From: an uncultured Finegoldia sp.
GTDB lineage: Bacteria; Bacillota; Clostridia; Tissierellales; Peptoniphilaceae
Assembly: GCF_947252345.1 (NCBI RefSeq)
Contig: NZ_CAMXVC010000022.1
Location: forward strand, 1-34,491
Direction of reading: 5' to 3'
Length of the DNA stretch: 34,491 nt
Positions within the stretch are counted from its first letter, which is position 1. Each line of letters opens with the position of its first letter. Below, one piece after another: positions 12,298-20,658 of the stretch. The position numbers and the translations under genes are program-made. Below the pieces are notes generated by a model. It was given only the letters and a program-made list of their open reading frames with translations. It did not search any database and was not told the DNA's origin.

Positions 12298-12786
12298 TTA
12301 TTTGTCGTCATATTTTCGTCTTATTATTTCTACAATTTCGTTAGGAACAAGCTCACTAATATCAGCACCATAAGAGGCTATTTCTCTAACTATTGATGAA
12401 GATAAAAAAGCATATTTACCGTCGGATACTAAAAATATTGTCTCCAAATCTCCATTTAATTTTTTGTTGGCCAATGACATTTGCATTTCCGATTCGAAAT
12501 CACTCACAGCTCGAAGACCTCTTATTATTGTACTGCAACCTATTTTTTTCGCGAAATCAACTGTTAATCCTTCGAACGAATAAACTTTTACATTTTTCAG
12601 ATGTTCACATGATTTTTCTATCATTTTTACCCTTTCATCAAGAGAAAAAGTGCTTTGTTTTTGTTTATTTTTAACTACGGCAATGTTTACTTCATCAAAT
12701 ATTTTGCTACTTCTTTGAATAATATCCATATGTCCATTAGTAATTGGGTCAAAGCTTCCAGGGTATAATACTTTCATTTTATTCAT
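12298..12786 (-). CDS. coaD: Phosphopantetheine adenylyltransferase
   Basis: Transfers AMP from ATP to 4'-phosphopantetheine, the fourth step of coenzyme A synthesis. coaBC, for the preceding steps, is also in this window. 162 residues, family length. The nucleotidyltransferase motif TNGHMDI (H19) follows the YPGSFDP strand, IIRGLRAVSDFE is the conserved central block, and FLSSSIVREIA near the C-terminus is the second ATP-binding motif. The start at 12786 overlaps the end of rsmD by 8 nt and has GAGG 7 nt upstream. The rsmD-coaD pair is conserved across Firmicutes. Confidence 0.95.
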   Translation of the reverse strand: MNKMKVLYPGSFDPITNGHMDIIQRSSKIFDEVNIAVVKNKQKQSTFSLDERVKMIEKSCEHLKNVKVYSFEGLTVDFAKKIGCSTIIRGLRAVSDFESEMQMSLANKKLNGDLETIFLVSDGKYAFLSSSIVREIASYGADISELVPNEIVEIIRRKYDDK

Positions 12787-13339
12787 AAAATTTCCTCAAA
12801 AAATAAATATTTTTTTTATTTCCGTAATTTTTATGTTTTTCTAATTCTAATTCATTAAAATAACTACTATCCAATTCGGTTTCTGACTCTAAAATTACGA
12901 GAGCATCTTCATTTAATAATTCATTATCTATCAACATTTTTACTGATTCTCTGTAATAATTAAGTCTTTCATAAGGAGGGTCAATGAAAACATAGTCGAA
13001 CTTAATGCTCTGTCTTTTAATATTTAACAAATTTTTCTTAAAGTCTCCTTTGAAAACTTTAGTGTATTCTTGTGTTTTTGTGTGCTTTATGTTGTCGTTG
13101 ATACATTTTATATTATCGCTTGAGCCTTCACTAAAAACTACTAAATCACAGCCACGACTTAAAAACTCCATCCCTACTGCTCCGCTTCCAGCAAATAAAT
13201 CCAAGGCTTTCGAGTTTGTCTTGACTTGAAATATTACACTAAATATAGATTCTTTGATTTTTCCTTCTGTAGGCCTTGTAAATCTATCTACGTCAGTATT
13301 TATATTCATTCCCCTCAATTTTCCAGAAATTATTTTCAT
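12779..13339 (-). CDS. rsmD: 16S rRNA (guanine-966-N2)-methyltransferase RsmD
   Basis: Methylates G966 of 16S rRNA during small-subunit assembly. In the 186 residues the SAM-binding motif DLFAGSGAVG is at 47-56 and the catalytic N-methylase motif DPPY at 120-123. The N-terminal KIISGKLRG and RPTEGKIKESIFS stretches are typical of the family. It starts 8 nt after recG with an AGGTGA site and overlaps coaD, so it sits inside the asp23-fakA-recG-rsmD-coaD operon. Confidence 0.95.
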   Translation of the reverse strand: MKIISGKLRGMNINTDVDRFTRPTEGKIKESIFSVIFQVKTNSKALDLFAGSGAVGMEFLSRGCDLVVFSEGSSDNIKCINDNIKHTKTQEYTKVFKGDFKKNLLNIKRQSIKFDYVFIDPPYERLNYYRESVKMLIDNELLNEDALVILESETELDSSYFNELELEKHKNYGNKKNIYFLRKFYE

Positions 13340-13347
13340 TATTCACC

Positions 13348-15384
13348 TCAATTAAAAATCACATTTTCAAGTAACTTATCTTTGAATTTTGTTACTTCGT
13401 CCTTAAGATTCGAGTACTCTTTTGTTTCTAATAATTTATTATTTAATATATAGTCACATATAACCGAAGACTTTTCTATCAACTCACAATCTTTCTCTAT
13501 ATCAGCAATATTTAAAAGTGGTATTCCCGATTGTCTTGTTCCAAGCAAGTCCCCACTTCCTCTCATAATTAAATCTTGTTGTGATAATTCAAAGCCACTA
13601 TTCGTGCTAACCATAATACTCATTCTTTTCATTTGTTCATCAGTATGAGCGTTGTTTATTAGAATACAGTAAGATTGGTCAGATGACCTCCCAACACGTC
13701 CTCTCAATTGATGAAGTTGAGAAAGTCCAAAACGTTCAGCATTGTAAATTACAATAACATTTGCTTTTTTTACATTGACACCAACCTCTATAACAGTCGT
13801 TGAAATTAGAATTTTAGTTTTCCCTGCTACAAAATCCTTCATAACAGATTCTTTTTCATTTGATTTCATTTTTCCATGTAGTATTCCTACATTTAAATCC
13901 GAAAAATATTCTTTTTTTAATCTTGCATACAATTCAGTTACATTCTCTAAAATCAGAGTTTCAGATTCATCTATCAATGGACATACGATGTAAGCTTGGA
14001 ATCCATTATCGACTTGTTTTCTGATGAAATCTGCAATTCTCTTTTCGAAACTAAAACCAACAGAATATGTTTCGACTGTTTTTCTTCCTTTAGGCATTTC
14101 ATTTATGGTAGAAATATCCAAGTCCCCATAATAAGACAAAGCTAAAGTCCTTGGAATCGGTGTTGCAGTCATAACCAACACATCCGGATTATTACCTTTG
14201 TCAGAAATTTTCTTTCTTTGACCTACTCCAAAACGATGTTGTTCATCAGTAATTACAAGACCTAACCTATAAAAATCTACAAAATCTTGAATTATTGCGT
14301 GCGTTCCTACAATTACATTATAATATCCAGATTTAATTTTCTCGAGAATATCGTCTTTCTTCTTTTTAGGTATATCTGATTTTAATAAACACACTTTGAT
14401 TCCGATATTTTTGAAATCTTCAACTAATCCTTCATAATGTTGTGTTGCCAAAATATCTGTAGGTGCCATAAAAGCAGACTGATATCCGCTGAAATAAGTT
14501 TTTACAATCGCCGCTTCGGCAACTATTGTCTTACCGCTACCTACATCTCCTTGAATTAGTCTATTCATTTTTTTTGGACTAATCATATCATCTTCAATAT
14601 CTTTTATCGCATCAATTTGACCTTTTGTCAATTCAAATTTCAAAGTTTTTATAAAATCACTAATAGAATTATCGTTTTTAAATTGCACATACCCATCTAC
14701 ACAATTTTCCTTTTTCATTGAACGCATAGCAAGCTGCATTATAATGACTTCTTCAAGTACAAGATAAGTTCTCGCTTGTCTGAAATTAGCATAGTCAACA
14801 GGTTTGTGAATATTCTTCAAAGACTCTCTTTTATTGGATAAGCCGTATTTTTTTATCATACTATATGGAATTACATTTTGCACATCATCTAAACAATTAG
14901 CTAGCGCATAATCGATAAATTTTATCATATCATTGTTCGTAATTCCTTTCTTGAGCTTGTAAATAGGATAAATTATTCCTAATTTACCACCAAAAGTTTT
15001 GCTCAATATCGGCGATGTTATTTTTGTCTGGTCTTTAATTTTGGTGATTTTCCCGTACAAATAATAAGTGGTGTTTGGGGAAATTTGATTTCTAATAAAT
15101 GGTTGATTAAACCAAGATACGTTTATTTTTGAAGTTTCATCATAGCAAATTGCAGATGTCAAATTCATATTTTTTCTTAAATATTTTGTTATAGGTTTAG
15201 ATACGAATTTTACTTTCAAAACACAAGACTCTTCGTTTTTAGTATCTATTATATTCTTAATGACAGCTCTATTTTCATATCTATAAGGATAATAATTTAA
15301 TAAATCGTTAATTTTAAAAATACCCAAAGAGTTTAAAACTTCAAGCTTTTTCTTGCCTATTCCTTTTATTTCTGATAATTGCAT
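13348..15384 (-). CDS. recG: ATP-dependent DNA helicase RecG
   Basis: Remodels stalled replication forks and branched recombination intermediates. At 678 residues it has full length. An N-terminal wedge (OB) domain (about 55-130) grips branched DNA. The helicase core follows, with Walker A GDVGSGKT at 279-286, Walker B DEQH at 380-383, VMTATPIPRTLALS just after, and the C-terminal motifs STTVIEVGVN and QLRGRVGRS. Its ATG has a GGTGAG site. It lies downstream of fakA, behind a strong terminator-like hairpin that leaves only about 13 nt before the start codon, so expression depends on read-through from the operon. Confidence 0.97.
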   Translation of the reverse strand: MQLSEIKGIGKKKLEVLNSLGIFKINDLLNYYPYRYENRAVIKNIIDTKNEESCVLKVKFVSKPITKYLRKNMNLTSAICYDETSKINVSWFNQPFIRNQISPNTTYYLYGKITKIKDQTKITSPILSKTFGGKLGIIYPIYKLKKGITNNDMIKFIDYALANCLDDVQNVIPYSMIKKYGLSNKRESLKNIHKPVDYANFRQARTYLVLEEVIIMQLAMRSMKKENCVDGYVQFKNDNSISDFIKTLKFELTKGQIDAIKDIEDDMISPKKMNRLIQGDVGSGKTIVAEAAIVKTYFSGYQSAFMAPTDILATQHYEGLVEDFKNIGIKVCLLKSDIPKKKKDDILEKIKSGYYNVIVGTHAIIQDFVDFYRLGLVITDEQHRFGVGQRKKISDKGNNPDVLVMTATPIPRTLALSYYGDLDISTINEMPKGRKTVETYSVGFSFEKRIADFIRKQVDNGFQAYIVCPLIDESETLILENVTELYARLKKEYFSDLNVGILHGKMKSNEKESVMKDFVAGKTKILISTTVIEVGVNVKKANVIVIYNAERFGLSQLHQLRGRVGRSSDQSYCILINNAHTDEQMKRMSIMVSTNSGFELSQQDLIMRGSGDLLGTRQSGIPLLNIADIEKDCELIEKSSVICDYILNNKLLETKEYSNLKDEVTKFKDKLLENVIFN

Positions 15385-15396
15385 AACTCACCACAC

Positions 15397-15476
15397 AAAA
15401 AAATCCCTGCATTTAAAATACAGATAATAAGTCTGTTCAACAGAACCTATTATCTGTAAATATGCACAAGGAATTA
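15397..15476 (-). terminator. Terminator or attenuator between fakA and recG
   Basis: ACAGATAATA (15420-15429) pairs perfectly with TATTATCTGT (15448-15457). Inside, TCTGTT (15432-15437) and AACAGA (15439-15444) extend the hairpin. Outer TGCAT/ATGCA bases lengthen it, and A7 at 15397-15403 gives a U7 tract on the minus strand. No promoter fits between it and recG, so it should reduce rather than abolish recG expression. Confidence 0.7.
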
Positions 15477-17099
15477 TTCTATTGAAAATACATAATAATA
15501 TAAAGGTTGAGAACCTTCCACAACTTCTATATCAATATCTTTATACTCATTTTCTAATTCATCTTTTAATTTACTAGCAGCCATTTCATCACAGCCTTCG
15601 CCATAATAAATAGTTACTAGTGAATCATCTTTTTCAATCAGTTGTCTTAGCAAATCCATTGACACTTTATTGATATCAGTACCAACTGCTCTGATATTTT
15701 TCTGGTCAAGACCAATAATGTCATCTTTTTTAACCTTTATGTCTTGCATATTCAAATCTTTTACAGCAAATGTAACTTCACCAGTTTTAACACTTGAAAT
15801 AACATCATTAAAACTTTCAAAATTTTCTTCAGAACTTGCTTGTTCGTTAAAAGCGAGAATTGCTGAAATTGATTGTGGAACAGACTTGGATTCAACTACA
15901 TAAACATCTTTTTCAACGATTTGTTTTGCTTGGTTAGCAGCCAAAATTATATTTTTATTATTTGGAAATACAAAAACAGTCTTTGCGTTTACTTTTTCAA
16001 TAGAATTTACGATATCCTCAGTAGATGGATTCATTGTTTGTCCACCAGTGATTATTTCATCTACATTAAGCATATCAAAAACTTTATTGAATCCTTCGCC
16101 GCTACTTACCACAACAAAGCCAAAGTCCTTTTCTGGTTCATCTTTTTTATCTTTGCAATTTTTAATTTCTTCTTCTGTTGAATGAAGATTTTGATGTTGA
16201 AGCCTCATATTGTCAACTTTAATGTCTTTTAATGCTCCAATTTCCAATGCAATTTCCATAACTTTTCCAGGATGATTTGTGTGAATATGTGTTTTTATAA
16301 CTCCATCACCTTTTACAACGAGAATACAATCTCCAAAATCCTTTAATTTATTTCTGTATTCATTTTCATCTTCATCTGTCATTATGAAAAATTCAGTACA
16401 GTAACCAAATTCTATATCCTGATTAAGATTTTGTGTAGAATCATCGTTAATTGTTCTGGATGATTCGTCTATTGTTGTCTCAGAAATCAACTGCTCATTG
16501 TCATAATTCAAGACACCTTCGAGAAATAACATCAATCCTTGGCCACCAGCATCAACTACATCGGCTTCTTTTAGAACCGGTAGCATTTCTTTTGTTTTCA
16601 AAAGCGCCTTATTTCCTGTTGATATTATATCCGTCAAAAATGTTTTGATATCTTTATAGTTTTGGTAGTTTTCTTCTGCAAACTCACCCATACATCTAGA
16701 AACTGTCAAAATAGTTCCCTCTGTTGGTTTCATTACAGCTTTGTATGCAGTTTTGTAGCTTTCCACAAATCCATCTCTTAAAGCAAAAACATCGAACTTT
16801 TCATAATCCTTAAAGCCGTTGTAAAATCCTCTCATAATTTGAGAAGTTATTACCCCTGAATTACCTCTAGCCCCCATAAGAGAACCATCGCTCATTGCCT
16901 TTGCCAAATTAGCTATTGTAATATCTGAAACACTGTTTACTTTTGAAATAGCTGATTTAATAGTAAGTGTCATATTAGTACCAGTATCTCCGTCTGGAAC
17001 AGGAAAAACATTTAAACTATTTACAATTTCTTTTTTATTTTCTAAGTTCTTAAATCCCGCTAGAAGGCAATTCTTGAACAGTATTGCATCATTCTTCAT
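15474..17099 (-). CDS. fakA: DhaL-domain kinase, fatty acid kinase subunit FakA (YloV family)
   Basis: The ATP-binding subunit of fatty acid kinase, which phosphorylates fatty acids held by a FakB (DegV-type) partner so that exogenous lipids enter phospholipid synthesis. The 541 residues have the usual length. An N-terminal DhaL domain (about 1-200) carries the Mg-ADP motif VFPVPDGDTGTNM at 31-43 (D36, D38) and the GSLMGARGNSGVI block. Middle and C-terminal domains of the YloV type follow and end in KDDSLVTIYYGEGC and EVVEGSQPLYYYVFSIE. It starts 8 nt after asp23 with AGGAGG. No fakB is seen in the window. The asp23-fakA-recG order is the classic Firmicute arrangement. Confidence 0.92.
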   Translation of the reverse strand: MKNDAILFKNCLLAGFKNLENKKEIVNSLNVFPVPDGDTGTNMTLTIKSAISKVNSVSDITIANLAKAMSDGSLMGARGNSGVITSQIMRGFYNGFKDYEKFDVFALRDGFVESYKTAYKAVMKPTEGTILTVSRCMGEFAEENYQNYKDIKTFLTDIISTGNKALLKTKEMLPVLKEADVVDAGGQGLMLFLEGVLNYDNEQLISETTIDESSRTINDDSTQNLNQDIEFGYCTEFFIMTDEDENEYRNKLKDFGDCILVVKGDGVIKTHIHTNHPGKVMEIALEIGALKDIKVDNMRLQHQNLHSTEEEIKNCKDKKDEPEKDFGFVVVSSGEGFNKVFDMLNVDEIITGGQTMNPSTEDIVNSIEKVNAKTVFVFPNNKNIILAANQAKQIVEKDVYVVESKSVPQSISAILAFNEQASSEENFESFNDVISSVKTGEVTFAVKDLNMQDIKVKKDDIIGLDQKNIRAVGTDINKVSMDLLRQLIEKDDSLVTIYYGEGCDEMAASKLKDELENEYKDIDIEVVEGSQPLYYYVFSIE

Positions 17100-17107
17100 T
17101 GTGCCTC

Positions 17108-17470
17108 CTATTTATTTTCGTTTACTCTCATATCTTGAACCAATATATTAACACATTCCACTTCAAGACCAGTTTTGTTTTCTACGCTGTATTTAACCGT
17201 ATCTATGATGTTTTGGCAAACAACAGCAATTTTTGTACCGTATTCCAAAACTACAGTTAAATCAATTACAATTTTATTATTTTTTGTATATACTTTTACT
17301 CCTTTACTCATATTATCCTTGTTGAGTAAAATTAATAAACCATCCGATAAATTTTTGTAAGCTAATCCTACTATTCCATAACAAGTCATAGCCGTTTCAC
17401 TAGCAATAGTTCTGACAATATTATCTGATATTAATATTGAACCATATTCATTGTCAATTTTAGTAGTCAT
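17108..17470 (-). CDS. Asp23/Gls24 family envelope-stress protein (YloU type)
   Basis: A 120-residue protein of the Asp23/Gls24 (DUF322) family. The family blocks are visible: GSILISDNIVRTIASETAMT near the start, CYGIVGLA, then the strand VIDLTVVLEYGTKIAVVCQNI. Relatives sit at the membrane or respond to alkaline and cell-wall stress; the YloU branch is always next to fakA and its exact role is open. AGGAGG precedes the ATG. It is the first gene of its operon and is transcribed away from rpmB. Confidence 0.9.
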   Translation of the reverse strand: MTTKIDNEYGSILISDNIVRTIASETAMTCYGIVGLAYKNLSDGLLILLNKDNMSKGVKVYTKNNKIVIDLTVVLEYGTKIAVVCQNIIDTVKYSVENKTGLEVECVNILVQDMRVNENK

Positions 17471-17553
17471 ATTACCTCCTATTTTTAAGATACACGATTA
17501 AATTATATTCTTTCTAAATTTTAATCATTCTAATTTCATTTTAATACTATAAT

Positions 17554-17562
17554 ATTATAACA
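17554..17562 (-). promoter_or_regulatory. Promoter candidate for the asp23-fakA-recG operon
   Basis: An extended -10 (TGTTATAAT on the minus strand, hexamer at 17554-17559) without a convincing -35. Another TATAAT lies closer to the gene, also without a -35. The divergent gap 17471-17648 must contain the start signals for both asp23 and rpmB. Confidence 0.4.
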
Positions 17563-17580
17563 TATTTTACGTTTAAAAGC

Positions 17581-17610
17581 TTGAAATTGCATTTTAAAAT
17601 ATGCTATAAT
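17581..17610 (+). promoter_or_regulatory. Promoter of rpmB
   Basis: TTGAAA (17581-17586), an 18-nt spacer and TATAAT (17605-17610) with a TGC extended -10. The start near 17617 leaves a short leader with a near-perfect AGGAGGTG ribosome-binding site at 17636-17643. Confidence 0.75.
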
Positions 17611-17648
17611 ATCAAGAGACATTTGAAAAAGAACCAGGAGGTGTAATT

Positions 17649-17864
17649 ATGTCCAAAAAATGTGAAATTTGCGGTAAATCAAGAACTTTCGGAAATAATA
17701 GATCATTTTCTTTGAGAGCTTCAAATAGAAGCTGGGCTCCTAATATCAGAAAAGTCAGAGCTTTAGTTGATGGAAAACCAAAAAGAATTAATGTTTGCAC
17801 TAGATGTTTAAGATCAGGTTTAGTAGAAAGACCTCAATTTATCAAAACAACAGAAGAAGAATAA
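17649..17864 (+). CDS. rpmB: 50S ribosomal protein L28
   Basis: A 71-residue large-subunit ribosomal protein. It is the zinc-binding (C+) type, with CxxC pairs C5/C8 and C50/C53. The family core SFSLRASNRSWAPNIRKVR follows the first pair. Most species put rpmB next to asp23; here it is divergent from asp23 and convergent with thiN. The very strong ribosome-binding site and promoter fit a highly expressed gene. Confidence 0.97.
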   Translation: MSKKCEICGKSRTFGNNRSFSLRASNRSWAPNIRKVRALVDGKPKRINVCTRCLRSGLVERPQFIKTTEEE

Positions 17865-17868
17865 AAAT

Positions 17869-17948
17869 AAAGAGTCGTTAATGAACTATTCCCTCAAGTT
17901 GACTTTGAAGTTCAACTTCAAGGGTCGGTTCACAGTCGACTCTTTTTT
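17869..17948. terminator. Long two-way terminator between rpmB and thiN
   Basis: AAAGAGTCG (17869-17877) pairs with CGACTCTTT (17937-17945). Inside it TGAAC pairs with GTTCA, and CCCTcAAGTTGA pairs imperfectly with TCAACTTcaAGGG, so the whole 77-nt segment folds into one interrupted stem. T6 at 17943-17948 serves rpmB. On the minus strand a TTTATTTTTATT tract serves thiN. Confidence 0.8.
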
Positions 17949-18579
17949 AATCTTTTGAATCAATCAACAATCCAAAACCATCTATTAATTCAATGTATGC
18001 TTTTTTATCTTTTACTTTATTGCTTATAGTAAGCGTTGAACAATATTCTACATCAAAAAAATCCCCATCATATTCGAATCCATTTAGTCGAACACTCAAT
18101 CCATTATTCGACAAAACAACTATCGAAATATAATTATATCTCATATTACATTCAGTGCTTTTTCCCAAAAATCTAACTATATTATTATCGCTGACAAAAA
18201 CCAAATCAACACCTAAATCAAAACATTTTTTAGAATAGATTAAATTCGAAATTGTGTGATCCAATCTTGTCCCTGTCGCTCCAAAGCAGTAAATTAAGTC
18301 GCAATTTTTTTTAATAAGAATATTAATAGCCGCTTCAAAATCTGTGAAATCCTTCCTCTTATTGTATTTTTCGAAGATTTTATTATTTAGTTCCAAAAAT
18401 TCTTTATCTTTGACTTGAACTGAATCAAAATCTCCAACGGCAAAATCAAAATCTTTTTTGTATTTAGTAAAATATTTAGTGCCACCATCAACAGCTATTT
18501 TAATATGAGATTTGTTGTAAAATTCCTCAAAAAGTTTTTTATCTGACAATTCTCCAGCACAACAAATTAATCCAATCAT
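17947..18579 (-). CDS. thiN: Thiamine pyrophosphokinase
   Basis: Converts thiamine directly to thiamine diphosphate using ATP, the salvage route in Firmicutes. 210 residues. Family motifs are AVDGG (29-33), GDFDS (49-53), KDFTDFE (76-82) and GATGTRLDHT (100-109), which bind the nucleotide, metal and thiamine. The ATG overlaps the thiT stop codon in an ATGA junction, so uptake and activation of thiamine are translationally coupled. No thiamine-synthesis gene is seen here, consistent with dependence on imported vitamin. Confidence 0.95.
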   Translation of the reverse strand: MIGLICCAGELSDKKLFEEFYNKSHIKIAVDGGTKYFTKYKKDFDFAVGDFDSVQVKDKEFLELNNKIFEKYNKRKDFTDFEAAINILIKKNCDLIYCFGATGTRLDHTISNLIYSKKCFDLGVDLVFVSDNNIVRFLGKSTECNMRYNYISIVVLSNNGLSVRLNGFEYDGDFFDVEYCSTLTISNKVKDKKAYIELIDGFGLLIDSKD

Positions 18580-19115
18580 TTTTTCTTAACCTTAGACATA
18601 GGCTTTATTAAAATCAATATTACAACAATAGCAATTATTCCATTTGGTAGTATATAAGTTATATTATATAAGAACGAGCCCAGTAATGCTGGAATATCTT
18701 TTGGTAGTGTGTCTTTGAAAAAAACATATCCGCTAGCAATTGCAAAAACAGCTCTCATGACAACGGCTAATAGGCATGATAAAATCATTTTTACATTGAT
18801 TTTGCCATTTTCGGTATCAGCATTATAACCTAACCCTGCCAATCCAAGAGCCATATAAGCCAATGGATAATCTAAAATATACTGAATAGGATGAATAATA
18901 TAAGAATCTAAGAAACTATCTAAAATTCCATACATCAATCCTATTAATAGCCCTTTTTTTAGTCCCCATCTTAAACCAAATAATAAAATAGGAACATATC
19001 CTGCTAAAGAAATCGAGCCTCCTCTAGGCATTCTAAAAATAACAATACTGTTTAATACAAAAGTTAAGGCTAAAGTAATTGCTCCTTCAACCATAAATTT
19101 TAAATCCTTATTCAT
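18576..19115 (-). CDS. thiT: Thiamine-specific ECF transporter S component ThiT
   Basis: The membrane substrate-binding subunit that captures thiamine and works with a shared ECF energising module encoded elsewhere. 179 residues with about six helices. The ThiT marks are MPRGGSISL (29-37), RWGLKKGLLIGLMYG (49-63) and HPIQYILDYPLAY (75-87). GGAGGAG overlaps the stop of rpe. Being embedded between rpe and thiN without its own leader, it has no room for a TPP riboswitch, unlike many stand-alone thiT genes. Confidence 0.94.
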   Translation of the reverse strand: MNKDLKFMVEGAITLALTFVLNSIVIFRMPRGGSISLAGYVPILLFGLRWGLKKGLLIGLMYGILDSFLDSYIIHPIQYILDYPLAYMALGLAGLGYNADTENGKINVKMILSCLLAVVMRAVFAIASGYVFFKDTLPKDIPALLGSFLYNITYILPNGIIAIVVILILIKPMSKVKKK

Positions 19116-19123
19116 ATCTCCTC

Positions 19124-19780
19124 CTAATTACATAATAATTTGTTGTACTGGTCTAATTTATTTTCAATATTTTCATTAAATACATCAGAACCACTTACTA
19201 TCAAATTTGCACCACATTTTATAACTTTGTCTATATTAGTCGTCTTTACACCACCATCTACTTCAAGAATTATGTCGAGACTAGAGTTTTCTATCAATTG
19301 CTTGGCGTCTTTTAATTTTTTGTACTGACTTTCAATAAATGATTGCCCTCCAAAGCCAGGATTAACACTCATCACTAATATTATATCCAAATCATCTAAA
19401 ATATATTCACAGCATTCCAAACTTGTAGAAGGATTCAGAGCAAGTCCACATTTCTTACCTGATTTATGCACGGTTTGAATTATTCTATGAGGGTGAAATG
19501 TTGCTTCTGGGTGAAAAGTTATAATATCAGCACCAGCATCTAAAATATTGTCTATTATATTTTCTGGCTTATTAACCATCAAATGACAATCAAAAATAAA
19601 CTCGGGATATTTTTTTCTGATTTGCTTAATTATAGAAGGTCCAAAAGAAATATTTGGTACAAAATCACCATCCATAACATCTAAATGAAGATATCTTATT
19701 CCTTTTTGTTTCAATATATTTAGATTTTTTTCCAAATCAAAAAAATTACACGACAATAGAGACGGGCTCAAATTCAACAT
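19124..19780 (-). CDS. rpe: Ribulose-phosphate 3-epimerase
   Basis: Interconverts ribulose-5-phosphate and xylulose-5-phosphate in the pentose phosphate pathway. A 218-residue TIM barrel. The catalytic and metal residues are S7 (LSPSLL), H32 and D34 (LHLDVMDG), H66 (CHLMV) and D175 (EVDGGV). The phosphate-binding MSVNPGFGGQ loop is at 137-146. The start shares one base with the rsgA stop (TAATG junction) and has AGGAGGT within rsgA. The rsgA-rpe-thiN neighbourhood is the same as in Bacillus. Confidence 0.96.
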   Translation of the reverse strand: MLNLSPSLLSCNFFDLEKNLNILKQKGIRYLHLDVMDGDFVPNISFGPSIIKQIRKKYPEFIFDCHLMVNKPENIIDNILDAGADIITFHPEATFHPHRIIQTVHKSGKKCGLALNPSTSLECCEYILDDLDIILVMSVNPGFGGQSFIESQYKKLKDAKQLIENSSLDIILEVDGGVKTTNIDKVIKCGANLIVSGSDVFNENIENKLDQYNKLLCN

Positions 19781-20658
19781 TAATACCTCCTAATTTTTTC
19801 ATATTCTTGTATTATTTTTAAATAATTGTTATATCTGCTTGAAGAAATTTCTCCTTTTTCAAGAAGTTTTTTTATTTCGCATTTTGGCTCATTTATATGC
19901 TCGCAATTATTAAATTTACATTTTTTGCTATTTTCTCTAAATTCCACAAAATTATTTTTAATATCTGACTTATCAGATAGAAAATTCAGGTCAAACGAAC
20001 TAAAACCTGGTGTATCCAAAACAAATGTATTGTCACAAACCATTTTTATTTCTATGTGACGAGTAGTCTGCTTTCCTCTTTTGGTTTTGTTGCTGATTTC
20101 ACCAGATATAAATTCTTGATTTGGAAACAAATTTTTCAAAGTGCTTGATTTCCCTGCGCCACTAGGGCCAATTACGCAACTTATGTGATTTTGAAATTCA
20201 GCCTTTAATTCTTCGTTTTGGTTTCCATCTTTATTAGTATTAAATATAACTTTATATCCTATTTTTTTATATATATTAGAGTAAAATTTTTTCTCGCTTT
20301 CTGAAACAAGATCGCACTTATTAAAAACAATAACACAATCAATATTGTATTTTTCAATCATCAATAGATATTTATCCAATAACATAAGATTAATATCTGG
20401 AGATTTAATACTTGTCAATACAAAACACTTATCTATGTTACTAACTTCAGGCCTGTGTAGAAGCACATGTCTTGGATGTATTTTTAATATAAATCCAAGA
20501 CCGTTTTCAACTACTATATCTACTTTATCGCCCACTACAGGCGTTATTTTTTTATTTCTGAAAGTTCCTTTTGCTTTAGAAGGAAAAATATTTTTGCCAT
20601 CATTTACAAAAAATAATTCTCTCTGAATTTTAGTGATAACTCCTGATTTATCCGACAT
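19780..20658 (-). CDS. rsgA: Ribosome small-subunit maturation GTPase RsgA
   Basis: A late 30S assembly GTPase that checks the decoding centre. The 292 residues show an N-terminal OB-fold domain and a circularly permuted GTPase order: NKCD (113-116) comes before the P-loop GPSGAGKS (164-171), followed by DTPG (215-218). The C-terminal zinc site is C247, C252, H254 and C260. It overlaps the end of prkC by 11 nt, which suggests coupled translation. Confidence 0.96.
   Translation of the reverse strand: MSDKSGVITKIQRELFFVNDGKNIFPSKAKGTFRNKKITPVVGDKVDIVVENGLGFILKIHPRHVLLHRPEVSNIDKCFVLTSIKSPDINLMLLDKYLLMIEKYNIDCVIVFNKCDLVSESEKKFYSNIYKKIGYKVIFNTNKDGNQNEELKAEFQNHISCVIGPSGAGKSSTLKNLFPNQEFISGEISNKTKRGKQTTRHIEIKMVCDNTFVLDTPGFSSFDLNFLSDKSDIKNNFVEFRENSKKCKFNNCEHINEPKCEIKKLLEKGEISSSRYNNYLKIIQEYEKIRRY

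Noticed and set aside
15397..15476. T-box or riboswitch before recG
   Set aside because: The segment is one simple extended hairpin of about 80 nt, lacks T-box conserved sequences, and recG is not an expected target.
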